DNA of 64,000 bases from assembly GCF_011386835.1 (NCBI RefSeq), contig NC_088809.1:22451067-22515066 (forward strand), written 5' to 3'. Made by a program: the position numbers and the translations under genes. This DNA comes from Chrysemys picta bellii. Taxonomy: Eukaryota > Chordata > Testudines > Emydidae. Shown here in pieces: positions 44,464-54,886 of the stretch (its first letter is position 1; each line of letters starts with the position of its first letter). Below the pieces are notes generated by a model that had not been told where the DNA came from, searched no databases, and saw nothing but the letters and a program-made list of their open reading frames with translations.

Positions 44464-44670
44464 GTAAAACATTCATGTTTTAGGAAGAGATCTGATTGTG
44501 AAAGGAGTGGAGAGTAGGCTTTCAGAGTAATAAATCTAAGTAAACTCACACAGAGAATTGTAGAAATAACTTAATTGAAATGAATTTTATAATCACAGCA
44601 CTCTAAAAATCTTCATTCAGGAAACCCCCTAGGAAAAACACATGTAGTTGGAAGTGTTTTAAACCTTTGT

Positions 44671-44760
44671 TGGAGAGACAAGGTGGACGAGGTAATATAT
44701 TTTATTGGACCAGCTTGTGCTGGTGAAAGAGAGAAGCTTTCGAGCCACACAGAGCTTCTA
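44671..44760 (-). mobile_element. Penelope 3' tail fragment
   Basis: 'gagacaaggtggacgaggta' followed by 'tattggaccagcttgtgctg' and 'gccacacagagcttc' is the antisense 3' tail of the Penelope family seen at 9240-9330. Confidence 0.8.
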
Positions 44761-46375
44761 TAGAGGCCATAAGCTTCAGGAAATAGGCTTCTTTTGAGAC
44801 ATATATTTGCAAATATTTTGTATCTAAATGCAAGTCTTCAGACAATAAGTGCCTGATATCACTGTTATCTGAATAGTAAGATGTTTTATGTCCACATATA
44901 GCAAGGTTATATGATGCTGTAACTGGTTACTAATGTAAGAAGCAATTTACGTATGCAATCTTTATATTAATAGAAATGAATGAATTATTGGCAGTGCTCA
45001 AAAAATCTCACCTCGCTCAAGAAACGACAAGCCTCTGTCTGACTATGTGTACCAGTGTAACTATGTGTAACAGTGCCACCTGGTGACTCCTACCATCACC
45101 TGGTGACTCCTATACATCACCGCCAAATGCTGACTCGGCCATACCACGCTCAGAAGGCGGCCAGACTTGGGTTCTGGCAGACAGCAAGCTTCATAGACCA
45201 GGATGCTCAATGAGTAAATCCTACTGCTGGGTGTGGAGAGTTTCACCCCCAGGGGCGGGCAGCAGAATCTCTCAGCATATCTGCCAGGACAGGATGAAAG
45301 AGGGGAGATCTCTGCCTCCCAGACCATTCAGAGTGACCGGCAGCACTTTGAATCACACCCAGTGGGCAGGCAGAATCCCGCGCTCTTTCCAGCCCCACGT
45401 GGATGGCATGACAGTGGATCATGCTGGCCAAGTAAGGGTGAGAGGAATCTGGCTGGGTGTCAACTCAGCAAGGAAACTCTGACTCAGGAGGGCAGTGAAT
45501 ACACCCCCACCCCCACCCTGCTCAGCAGAGTGACTGTGCCTTAGGCACTGTGCGGCTACAGCTCAGCTCTCCCTGGAGATGTGAGGGTGCTGGGGGGCTC
45601 CCTAGGGGACACTCCTAGGGCATCTGGGCCCTCAAGATAGGGAGGCTGTCCAGTTCCTCCAGGGCCCAAGTGCTGGCTTAGTAGAAGAATGGGGTTTCCC
45701 CAAGGGGTTGGAAGAGCAGAGCTATAGAATCAGCCTCTCCGGCGACAGGGGAGGGGGAGTCATGTGACAGCGTCCTTCCGTCACAGGACCCAGGTCATCA
45801 GGGCCCCTCGAGGTGCCCTCGGGAAGGGTCCACCAGGTGGGGAGGATATGGCACTTCTTGGGGCAGTTCCCTTGCACTGCTGCTACGTTGCCCCAGTGCT
45901 GGCATGCTGCCTGGGATAGTGGGGAAGCCAGCCTGCTGCTCACCCCGGTGGGTAGAGTACCCCCAGTGCTGCCAGTGTGGTTTCCGAGAGATCAGGGCTG
46001 ATGCACAATCAACAGTCAGCTCCCCCGTGCAGCTGAATTCTCACAAGGTAAAACCATCGCAGAGTCACCGAGACTCTTTTAACTGCCGCACTTCCTGGGT
46101 GGACAGCTGTCACGGGTGCAGAGATGGTGTTAGGTCTGACTAATAACCCCCCTTTTCCCCTGCAGTTCATTCTACGAAGCCTGGTGCTCGGTCCTTTCAG
46201 AACTCATCGCGCAGAGTCAAACCACCGAGGGAGAGAACCAGATGATTTCTTAAGGAATAAAATGTAATGCACATAAACATCCGCAACCAACATTTGGATT
46301 ACTTGTGAGGACTTTCCTTCCACAGCTGTGACGTGGTAACTCTCCACACACATATCCCTGCTTTGTTGCTGCTAT
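44761..46375. other. Intergenic DNA, no gene
   Basis: Short frames only; none resembles a known protein. Confidence 0.5.
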
Positions 46376-46690
46376 GTACATAAGAACGGTCATTTTGGGT
46401 CAGACCAGAGGTCCATCTAGCCCAGTCTCCTGTCTTTCGACAGCGGCCAATGCCTGGTGCCCCAGAGGGAATGAACAGAACAGGGAATCATCAAGTGATC
46501 CATCCCCTGTCGCCCGTTCCCAGCTTCTGGCAAACAGAGGCTAGGGACACCATCCCTGCCCATCCTGGCTAATAGTCATTGATGGACCGATCCTCCAGGA
46601 ACTTATCTAGTTCTTTTTTGAACCCAGTTATAGTTTTATCCTTCAGAACATGCCCTGGTAAGGAGTTCCACAGGTTGACTGTGCTGGGTG
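46376..46690 (-). mobile_element. CR1 LINE fragment
   Basis: 'acataagaacggtcattttg' / 'ggtcagaccagaggtccatc' through 'aatcatcaagtgatccatcc' to 'aaggagttccacaggttgac' is a very common sauropsid CR1 segment, here antisense and non-coding. Confidence 0.75.
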
Positions 46691-46692
46691 TG

Positions 46693-46758
46693 TAGGGTGA
46701 CCAGATGTTTTTATAGGGACAGTCCCAATTTTTGGGTCTTTTTCTTATATAGGCTTGT
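46693..46758. mobile_element. Half copy of the TAGGGTGACC hAT MITE
   Basis: Begins TAGGGTGACCAGATG and continues through 'ttatagggacagtcccaatt' to 'cttatataggct', then stops without the right terminus. Confidence 0.8.
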
Positions 46759-48689
46759 AGACGTACCCTAAGACTCTGGCTGGGATTTGCAAAGTAGCCT
46801 CAGGGACCTATTACTATGAAATAGTTGTATTGCGATAGTGTCTCGTAGACACAGTCATGGCCTGGGACCCCGTTATGCTGGGTGCTGTACAAACACAGAA
46901 CAAACACACAGTCCCTGCCCCAAAGCACTTAGTCTAAGGAGGCACCCAAATCCCTTTGAACTCCAATGGGAGGCAAGCACCTAACTCTCTGAGGCCTCTT
47001 GGAAAACCCAGCATCTGGGTGTCCCATAGTCAGTCTACCTAGAGTGCACTCAGGCGGGGGGTTCTCCCAGTAAGTTGGTGGGTAAGGAGACATGAAGCAT
47101 GAAGCTGAATTATGCATCATTCAACTACCCTTTCCTGGTAGACTCAGAAAGGGCTGGAGCACCTCACTGTTGCGCTAGTTTCACCTGGATAATATTTGGG
47201 TGAGCAAAATTATGATAATATCATTGACCTTCTAACCTGAACAGTTTTCCAATATTTAGGGCTTAGCTTGGTTGTTTTCGTTAGGAGGAGAAATTAAGGA
47301 TCCAGTCAGGTGTTTCTTTGGTGCAATCTTGTTTAATTACAAAGAAGGCACACAATGGCCTGTTTCTCTCACCGCAATAGGAACAAAGAACAGCTTCTTT
47401 GCTCATAATTCCAAGCCTGCCTTTCCAGCCAGCTCTCTGCCCAAAAGAAGCTCACTCTCTTGGTTTCCTCTCAGGGCCATGCTACTAGCACTTCTCTGGC
47501 TCTCTCCTTCTGACACACACAGCTGCAATCCAGTTGAAGACTCAGCCCAGGCATTTTCAATCCGTTTCCAGGGAAACCCCTCTTGTTATCCCTCAGTTAG
47601 TTCTTGCTCAGGCCAGTGCTTTGAGTGGTGGCTTCTATTGTTTCAGCTATCTTACTCCATAAAGGAGCTTAGTTGCTTCCTCCATTTAACCTGAATGAAG
47701 GGTAGCTAGCATACCCAGAAGCTTTCAGTGAGATCTGTGACTGCCCAGAGAGCAATGATACACCTGCTGGCAGCTAACCACATACTGCAGCATAACAACG
47801 TTTTGCTTTTCTCTAGCCTGTTCCATCCAAGGCTTCCAAAGCTCTCTATAAACACTTACAGAATTGAGCCTCACTGCCCCCTGGGTGACGGGTCAGTAGG
47901 ATTGTCTGCAATGCCAAGTGGGAAAGGTGAGGCACAGGGAAGGGAAATGACTTGCCCAAAGATGCACAATGAGTCAGTGGCAAAGTGGGTACAGAATCCA
48001 GATCTCCTGGCTCCCAGCCCTGTGCTCCAACCACTCAACCCTGGTTCCTCTGGAAGTAGCAGTTAAACATTAATGGTGTTTGGGGTCCCCTTCTCTTTTC
48101 ATGGGAGAAGGTGCCAAAGGTAGGTATGCAGAATGTCAGGGCAAGCGTCCCCCACATTCCTCAACCTTGGTCTGAAGGGACCTGCATTTCAAGTGGTGAG
48201 AGGACAGGTCAGCCTCTGTGACGCATGGGATTTTGGTGTCTCTGCTGGGGCTGTCACCAAGAAGGCTGACTGAGTTGGTTTCTTCTGTGATGCAGATGCT
48301 GTTCTTAGAACTAAGAGCATGAAGAAGCTGTTACAAGGTAATGACCCTTGATCGATAGCTTCATTAGATCCAGCAACTTCTACATGAAAGGTCCCATATT
48401 TCTGTTAGTTACTAACGAGACATGCATCCCCCTGGCCTCTTCTCCGGGTAAAGACTGGTGGGTGATTTAAAAGAAAAAGCAGCAGATAAGGTGCTGGGGC
48501 TCACATCCTTTTTCCTCTGTTACTTGCACCATGCCTTGCAGCAGCGGGGTGGAATTGCCCCGTCATAGTCCGCACTTCCCTCTTCTGCTTCTCTTGATTC
48601 AGCAGACTTTGTTCCATTGTATCACCACTGTCCTATCACGGCATTTCCTGGGCGGTGACAGCATTGACACCATCGCTCAGTGTCTCCCC
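46759..48689. other. Intergenic DNA upstream of the chemokine gene
   Basis: Contains MIR-like copies at about 46790-46935 ('gtgctgtacaaacacagaac', 'cagtccctgccccaaagcac') and 47885-48050. A kB-like sequence 'ggaattgcccc' occurs at 48551-48561, about 140 bp before the TATA-like box. No other gene seen. Confidence 0.5.
47885..48050. repeat. MIR-like ancient SINE
   Basis: 'gaaatgacttgcccaaagat', 'tcagtggcaaagtgg' and 'aatccagatctcctggctcc' match the MIR 5'/core pattern. Confidence 0.65.
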
Positions 48690-48690
48690 C

Positions 48691-48699
48691 CATAAAAAG
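48691..48699 (+). promoter_or_regulatory. TATA-like box of the chemokine gene
   Basis: 'cataaaaag' lies about 100 bp upstream of the chemokine ATG. With a start site about 30 bp downstream, the 5' UTR would be about 75-80 nt, usual for CC chemokine genes. Inferred from position and sequence. Confidence 0.55.
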
Positions 48700-48798
48700 A
48701 GGGAAGAATCCAGGGTTCGGCGTCAGCCGCACAAGGAGGGTTTGAAGGAATCCCATCTCTGGTTCTGCTCCTGCAGCTCGTCCCCACCCGACAGCAAC

Positions 48799-50030
48799 AT
48801 GAAGGTCTCTGTGGCTGCCCTCGCCGTTCTCCTCATCGCTGCCTTCTGCTCGCAGGCCTCCGCTGCTGGTCCACGTGAGTCCAAGTTCAGTCTGTGGAGG
48901 TGTGACTGCTTTCCCCAACATCTCCCCAGGCTAGCGAGACAGTGACAACAGGCAATGCCTGGGCACACGCTCCTTCTGAGTTTTCATTGCTAGTAAGGAG
49001 AGGCAGGCTTGCCCCTTCTCGCTGCCTTACTGAAGGATGAAGCCGTGATGCGAGGTAGCCCCCATGCCAGACAGCCCAGAGATCTCTCTGGGAACCTCCT
49101 TCGGAGCTAGGGGTTAGCAGGAGCCCCTTTGCACCTACAGGAAGAAAGCTCTCCAAGCCAGCGATGAGACAGACCAACCATGATTCTCTTGTCTTCTCTT
49201 TCAGAGGCACTCGACATCCCAAGGGTCTGTTGCTATAAATACTCTCCCAACCCAATTTCGCGGAGCCGCGTGGTGAAGTATGAATACACCAGCAGTGGCT
49301 GCTCCAAGCCGGCTGTGATGTGAGTATAATACCCAGCCAGATACCATATGCTCCAGGAGACCCCACCCCACCCCACAGGAAAGTGCCTCCTGGGGCACCG
49401 AGTAGTTTGAGATATCATGAGCGCAGCCTGTGAGAGAGACAGTCCTGAGCCCTTGGCTAGTTTTATGGTTCTCTCCATTAGAAACAGGCTAGGCTCAAGA
49501 GGGTTTTCATCCCTCCGCCCCGCCCCCAGATGTTGAGCGCATACAGCTATAGTGCAGTGTCACAGCTGGGGAAGCAGTGGTGGGGCTGGAGGGTGGATTT
49601 CCTCCTCTGACTGGCTGAGAGAACCTTTTGGTGAAATTCAGCCAATTGTAGTGAAACTCTTCCCGAGCGTGATGAATAAGCTGGTTTCTGATTGGCTGAA
49701 GATTTTTGAAAAACCTGTTAGTAGTGAATAGTGGGTGGACACCCAGCAATCCAATGGGCGAGCAGAGCTGCCATTAGCTACTGGCCGTTGTGTCGTTAGG
49801 CCCATTCATCCCCTGTGCGGCCGTCATGTGTTTGCTCTGAAAACAAGCCCCGTTTTCCTCCGCCGCCCTTCAGAGCTGGTACCAGGCTTTTCTAACTGGG
49901 ATTTTCTCTCTGCAGCTTCACCACCATCAAAGACAAAGCATTATGCACCAATCCAGATGAGAAATGGGTCCAGGATATTGTGACTCAGCTGAGAGCGAGG
50001 GAAGCCGTTTCAAAGGCACCCTTAGCCTAG
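48799..50030 (+). CDS. CC chemokine (CCL3/4/5-like), three exons: 48799-48874, 49205-49319, 49916-50030
   Basis: A secreted leukocyte chemoattractant acting through CC chemokine receptors. Joining the exons gives 101 residues. Residues 1-22/23 are a hydrophobic signal peptide (starting 'MKVSVAALAVLLIAAF'). The mature part has the adjacent pair C34-C35 ('RVCCYKYSPNPI'), C58 and C74, the 'YEYTSSGCSKPAVIF' strand, and the C-terminal helix 'NPDEKWVQDIVTQLRA'. Introns fall in phase 1 and phase 2 with GT-AG ends, and exon 2 is 115 nt, all canonical for the family. The sequence is nearest the MIP-1/CCL5 group, while the HIP1 neighbourhood recalls CCL24/CCL26, so I leave the symbol open. The gene looks intact. 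A poly(A) signal follows at 50307. Confidence 0.93.
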
Positions 50031-50312
50031 GGGCTGACATCACTTCCTGCCAAGCACCTTCCCAAACGGATTTCCAGGAAGCACTTTACCTGCTCTCAGC
50101 CTGTGAATCCTTATGGGTTATTTGACCCAATTAGCACTGAACTGCAAAAGATTCTAATGGCTCTGAATTGTATTTAAGGGAATTTTAATGGCTCTGAGTT
50201 GTATTTAAGAGAAGTTTAATATATTTGGCATGTGACCTGTGAACTATTTTATTCTCTTTTGTATTTGTTGGGTTTAAGATTATTATTTATTGTACAAAAA
50301 AAGAAAAATAAA
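50031..50312 (+). promoter_or_regulatory. Chemokine 3' UTR with AU-rich stretch and poly(A) signal
   Basis: AATAAA at 50307-50312 follows an AU-rich region with an ATTTA pentamer near 50285 ('attatttattg'). Such elements usually shorten cytokine mRNA half-life. Confidence 0.75.
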
Positions 50313-50484
50313 ACAAAAACTGGGAACTCTTGGGCTAATCCTCCTGCCGCAGGCATCCCGTCTGTCTTTTCTATTCAGACCCCAAGCTTGCAAACACGTG
50401 TTTAACTCGAAAGCACTCGTCCCATTGGAGTCAGTGGGACAACACATGCTTAAAGCTACGGAAATGCCATGTGTTTGCAGGACC

Positions 50485-50600
50485 AGGACCTTAGACTGGA
50501 GGTTCTTCTGGGCGGGGGTGGGAGGTGTCTTACTCTGTGTTTATACAGCACCTAGGACAAGAGGGTGCCGAACCGGATGAGGGTCTCTAGGCACTATTCT
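50485..50600. repeat. MIR-like ancient SINE
   Basis: 'ctctgtgtttatacagcacc' preceded by 'cttagactggaggttcttc' and followed by 'ggtctctaggcac' is the same MIR family as 29755-29865. Confidence 0.55.
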
Positions 50601-50981
50601 GCTGTGAGTAAATCATAAGCATTAAGGCTGCTATTGAAGGCTTCTGAGGGCGCCATGACTAGTAAATCTTTCTGCTCGCAAAACAGCTGGACGTCTTTCT
50701 CTCTGGCTGGGAGGCGGGCGCCCGTGCAGCAGGCTGGGTCTGGAGCTGCACTGTGGAGTCAGTTTGAGCACTGGAAGCATTTATGGTTGCATGGGAGGGA
50801 GCACGCATTGCAACGGAGGAGCAGAATTAATGGGACAGAGGAGCAAGGAGGGGAAGGGGCAGGACAGGATGAGGCGCGGCAATGTGCTGCCAATATTTAA
50901 CTCTTGCTAAGACCCATCCCGAGGGTGCAGGTGCTGCAGAGGGGAGAGATTGCTGAATGTAGTTTGTTTCCCTGGGTTACT

Positions 50982-51096
50982 GGGTTAGAGCACCCACCTG
51001 AGAGGTGGGAGACCCCGGTTCAAATTGTTTGTCCGTCTCGGGCAGGAAGGGGAATTGAACCTGGGACTCCCCCCCGAGGTGAGTGCTCTAACCGCT
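50982..51096. repeat. Inverted pair of tRNA-like segments
   Basis: Arm 1 (50982-51025) contains 'gttagagcacccacctgaga' and a B-box-like GGTTCAAAT. Arm 2 (51051-51096) is its imperfect reverse complement, with 'aattgaacctggg' and 'gaggtgagtgctctaacc'. The 25-bp centre is unrelated. It is not a functional tRNA; it resembles a common sauropsid repeat. Confidence 0.7.
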
Positions 51097-52734
51097 GGAC
51101 TAAAAATTTTAGCATGGGGGCCTCCTCCTCTAGCCACTTTGGGTGGAGCAAGGCAGGCGCCTCCCTTGTTCCCACGAGAAACTACTTAGGTGCCTGAGCC
51201 ACCTGATTCCAGGCAGCGGGTTCCCATTCGTGGATCGCTAAATAGAGCTGTAGCTTCCCTGCAGCCCAGATGCAGGTGCCTAGCTCTGATCAGCATCTCC
51301 CGGTGGCTAGCGTAGGGAACTCCCTGCCTAGTGTGCTGGGTCCTGTGGCTCACAGGCAAGGGGTGTCTCTCTGGCACAGGGAGCCTGAGTATCCAACTTA
51401 GGGCTGCAGATCGCAATGTTGTTCCTGAGATGTTTCTAGGTGACTATAAGTGTGGTGACGCTGAGCGTTCCAATACCTCAGTCCCTTTGGGGATCTGAGA
51501 CAAAGAAGCTACAACCAGATCAAAGAGGAGATGCTGGTAATGGCCTCTGACTCTTAATGGAAAGAGAGGAAAGACCAGACTCCTGTGGTGAAAGATCACA
51601 AACCACTGGAAAACTGGTTTAAAAAACCCTCTGTCTCGTAGTGCCACCTTGCATCTATGTGGGGGAGTGGACGCTGCCAAGCCAGGATCTCCAGGTGGCA
51701 TGTAAATTAGTTAAGAAGCTACACCTAGCAGCATGGGAAATAGATCAGTACCACCGGAAACAGCCGCTGCATATGAACTCCATGGGATGATGCATAGGGT
51801 TGCTGCTGCCTCAGAATCAGGGATTACCCTACACCCCCCCCTGAATTTCCCCAACACCCCCGCACCCCAGTTTTGTGAACTAGTTACATGCAGTGTTGCT
51901 AATGTAGTGATTGTTTGGAAATTGGAATTGAAATTGAAACATTAATGCACACTTTAAAAGCATATACAGTGTATGATAAAATACGGGTATCTGAAAAAGT
52001 ATAATACATTTGGAAAGTATGAACATAGACTTGCTTCCTTATACAGCTTCTGTTTTTAATGACAATGTCAGTGCATTCATTTCGGTGATGTTGGCCAATC
52101 GAATCATTTCAAATGATGATTTGTAAGCAAAGTCTAAATGAACACTCCCTGACAGCTAGTGATGAACTGGGTGCTGGAGGAAAGGACCAGATTGTATTTA
52201 CATTCACACCTAATCTACCCAGGTACCCAGCAAACAGAGCGGTGTTGCCCAAGTGATAGATTTTGGTTGGGGTTGGGTTACAAATCACTTGAATGCGGGG
52301 GATAATGAAATGTTATTCTTATTGTATGAGTAAAGGGCAGTAGAACTGTACTTAGCCTGTGCTGATCGAGGGCATCAGGAGACAGGCTGGGGACAGGTGT
52401 TTTGCTTGATGGTCTGCCTGAGTCACAAGTACTATTTGACCTGCCCCTCTCCATTGTTTAAAGACAGAGCTGATTAGGCTCCATAGAGAGTCTTTTGTTT
52501 TGTTAAGTGACCACTACAGTTGAAATCACTGATAATCAGGTCTAAGTGCTTAGACCTGCTGTGGGACAGTGTTTCTGTGGAAGAGACGGCCCAGCCTGCA
52601 CTCGCTGTGAGGTTCCCGCACTGCGACCTCAGCTGAAATCACTGAGAGCTGGTGGAACCTCAAGAGACCAACTCGCAGAGGTCACAGTGGCAGGTGGCAG
52701 CAGAAGGTGACGGAGCAAGGCTTCCAACCCCAAC

Positions 52735-52940
52735 TAAATCATCCCAGCCAGGGCTTTGTCAAGCCAGGCCTTAAAAACCTCTAAGGAAGGATATTCCACC
52801 ACCTCCCTAGGTAACCCATCCCAGTGCTTCACCACCCTCCTAGTGAAAAAGTTTTTCCTACTATCCAACCTAAACCTCTCCCACTGCAACTTGAGACCAT
52901 TACTCCTTGTTCTGTCATCTGGTACCACTGAGAACATCTA
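52735..52940 (-). mobile_element. CR1 LINE fragment
   Basis: 'aaatcatcccagccagggct', 'cagtgcttcaccaccctcct' and 'aagtttttcctactatccaa' are antisense CR1, nearly identical to 60725-60930. A 67-codon CR1-derived frame is present but has no function. Confidence 0.85.
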
Positions 52941-54840
52941 GATCCATCCTCATGTACATACTTTAGATCTTACCAAATGCCACATTTGTAGCCAATCCTT
53001 TAGGAACTAAAAGCTAAATGTTCATTACTAAAAAGAAAAGAAGAGAGTAATTAAATGGTTAAAGGAATCATACATTACAAGTGACTTCAGAATCTGTAGA
53101 TCAGGTTCATAGCAGGGATGGACTTCTGCTAGTCTCTCTGGTTCACCCAAACAGATTGGGGTCATCGGGCCATTGTCCAAAGCTTCCGTTTGTTAGAAAA
53201 TCAGAGTCCAGAGGTGAGGAACAGGCCTGAAGACAACGCAGTGATGTCACAGTCTCCTTTTATACTTTCAGCCCAAGTGCCTGGAAAGTTACTGGCCAAA
53301 GATGGAGTCTTGGATCACATGTCCTAACATGCCTTGCTGAGTCCTGGGACAGCCACTGCCTGAAATGTCTCCAGGAGAGGCTCATTGGCCCAGCTGATTG
53401 TAGATAATGGCCCATCAACCCAGGGATGGCTAATCCGGATGTAAATTTGCCTGGTGGGTGTCACCCCTGAACAAGGCATAGTTGAGATACAAACACGTAG
53501 CCAATATTCATCTCCTCAGCTACAAGGGCGACACATGGAGTTAAACAGGATAATCACATTGAACAGTTTATAACTTGGCCATTGACATACCTTGTACAAG
53601 ATTTATTGCAACTCTGTAGGAGTGGGGACCGGATCTGTGCAACTAGTTATCTTCCTTTTTACCCAGCATCACTTGTTTATCCAAAGTGGAACAGCTTCAC
53701 CAGCAGCGACTGAGGCAGCCGAGGGGGAGTTTTGGGGATCACAGCGGTGCCTAAATCTGGGATTAGGTGCCTAACTCCTAAATCTGGGGGTTAGGCACCT
53801 AAGTTCTTTTGTGGCTCTGGGCCTTAGCGCCCATTCAGAATAGATTTTGCTTAATAGCTTATCATCCCACTCTCCCCACTATCATCCCTGTTGATCCTGT
53901 GAAGTGGGCACTTCGACTGTTGCTTTTATTTTGTCTGCTTCATTGGTTAAACTGAACATACTCAATTTATGTCCAAGTTAGAGAATTTCTGTATGACCAA
54001 TTTTTGACTTTTAAGTAGGGTGTTATGTGTCGTTTTCTCATTCTCTGCAATGCCACCGACACCGGTCACTGTGCAGCGTGTAGTCCCTCGCTCACATTAT
54101 GACGTCATCCATGCTCACTGCAGCATCCCTTAGAAATCAGGGTAAAGCACTTTTCAAAGCCCTTTGGAAGCCCAATAAGTACCTAAAAGCATTCGCTGAC
54201 CCCTTCAGGGCTAGATCCTCAGCTAGTGAAGATCAGCCCAGCTGCCTTGTCTTCAGTGGAGGGATGCTGATTTCCACCAGCTGAGGTTCTGGCCCATAAT
54301 GGTCAAGGGATTAATTAAAATACACTAATTGGAGCTTGACCAGTCTGAGTTCATTTGCAGAATGCTGGTTCTTTGTCTGCTACCCAGCATGTCTTTTCTT
54401 ATCTGCCACCCCTTGCGTCAATCGTTTTCACTGACTAATGCCCAGGTTGAATTTAAATCACAGGGATGGAGGCATAGCCAGACCTCATTCGGCTTTTCAG
54501 TTATAGACCCACGACTAACCAAGTGCACGGATGCGCTACCGTCTCAGCCGTTCCCAAATTGCTCATATTATCAAGATCACTTTAAAAAAAAAGCCTCCCT
54601 CAGGCCGAAAGGAATTTTCCTGTCTGGCCGGGTCTCTGGAATCAGCCACCCATCTCTGAGATCTTGGAGTGCAGGTCTGTGGCACTGACAGCCAACACTG
54701 CTCTAACTACTGCCCAGGTCTCTGATCTGAGCACCGCTGGTTGTTAGAGCGAGTGTAACAGCTCCCCCGGGGCTGGAGCGAGCTCACGGTATTAGCATAG
54801 TCCCGCCTCCACCCGTAATGTGACTCCTCCCCTGTGCAGT
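52941..54840. other. Intergenic DNA upstream of the TRIM gene
   Basis: No gene recognised. The stretch 53100-53540 may be part of an LTR-type repeat but I cannot support a family. Confidence 0.4.
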
Positions 54841-54842
54841 GA

Positions 54843-54854
54843 GAAAGTGAAAGT
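54843..54854 (+). promoter_or_regulatory. ISRE-like interferon response element
   Basis: GAAAGTGAAAGT fits the GAAANNGAAA core bound by IRF and ISGF3 complexes. It lies 33-44 bp before the TRIM ATG, with another 'ggaaact' half-motif at 54860-54866. Many TRIM genes are interferon-induced, so a functional role is plausible; this is inference from the motif. Confidence 0.6.
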
Positions 54855-54886
54855 GACCCGGAAACTGCCACACAGCAGCTGCCACC

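Larger units (their letters stand above)
50313..52734. other. Intergenic DNA, no gene
   Basis: Holds a MIR-like copy (50485-50600) and a tRNA-like inverted repeat (50982-51096). No other element or gene could be supported. Confidence 0.5.

Noticed and set aside
48655..48798. Upstream extension of the chemokine reading frame
   Set aside because: It spans the TATA-like box and 5' UTR; the ATG at 48799 begins a perfect signal peptide, so the longer start is artificial.
50982..51096. A functional tRNA gene
   Set aside because: Only tRNA-like box motifs are present in an inverted pair; a cloverleaf with anticodon arm and terminator could not be formed.
53100..53540. A possible LTR of an endogenous retroelement
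   Set aside because: I could not identify paired repeats, primer-binding site or coding remnants within the window.
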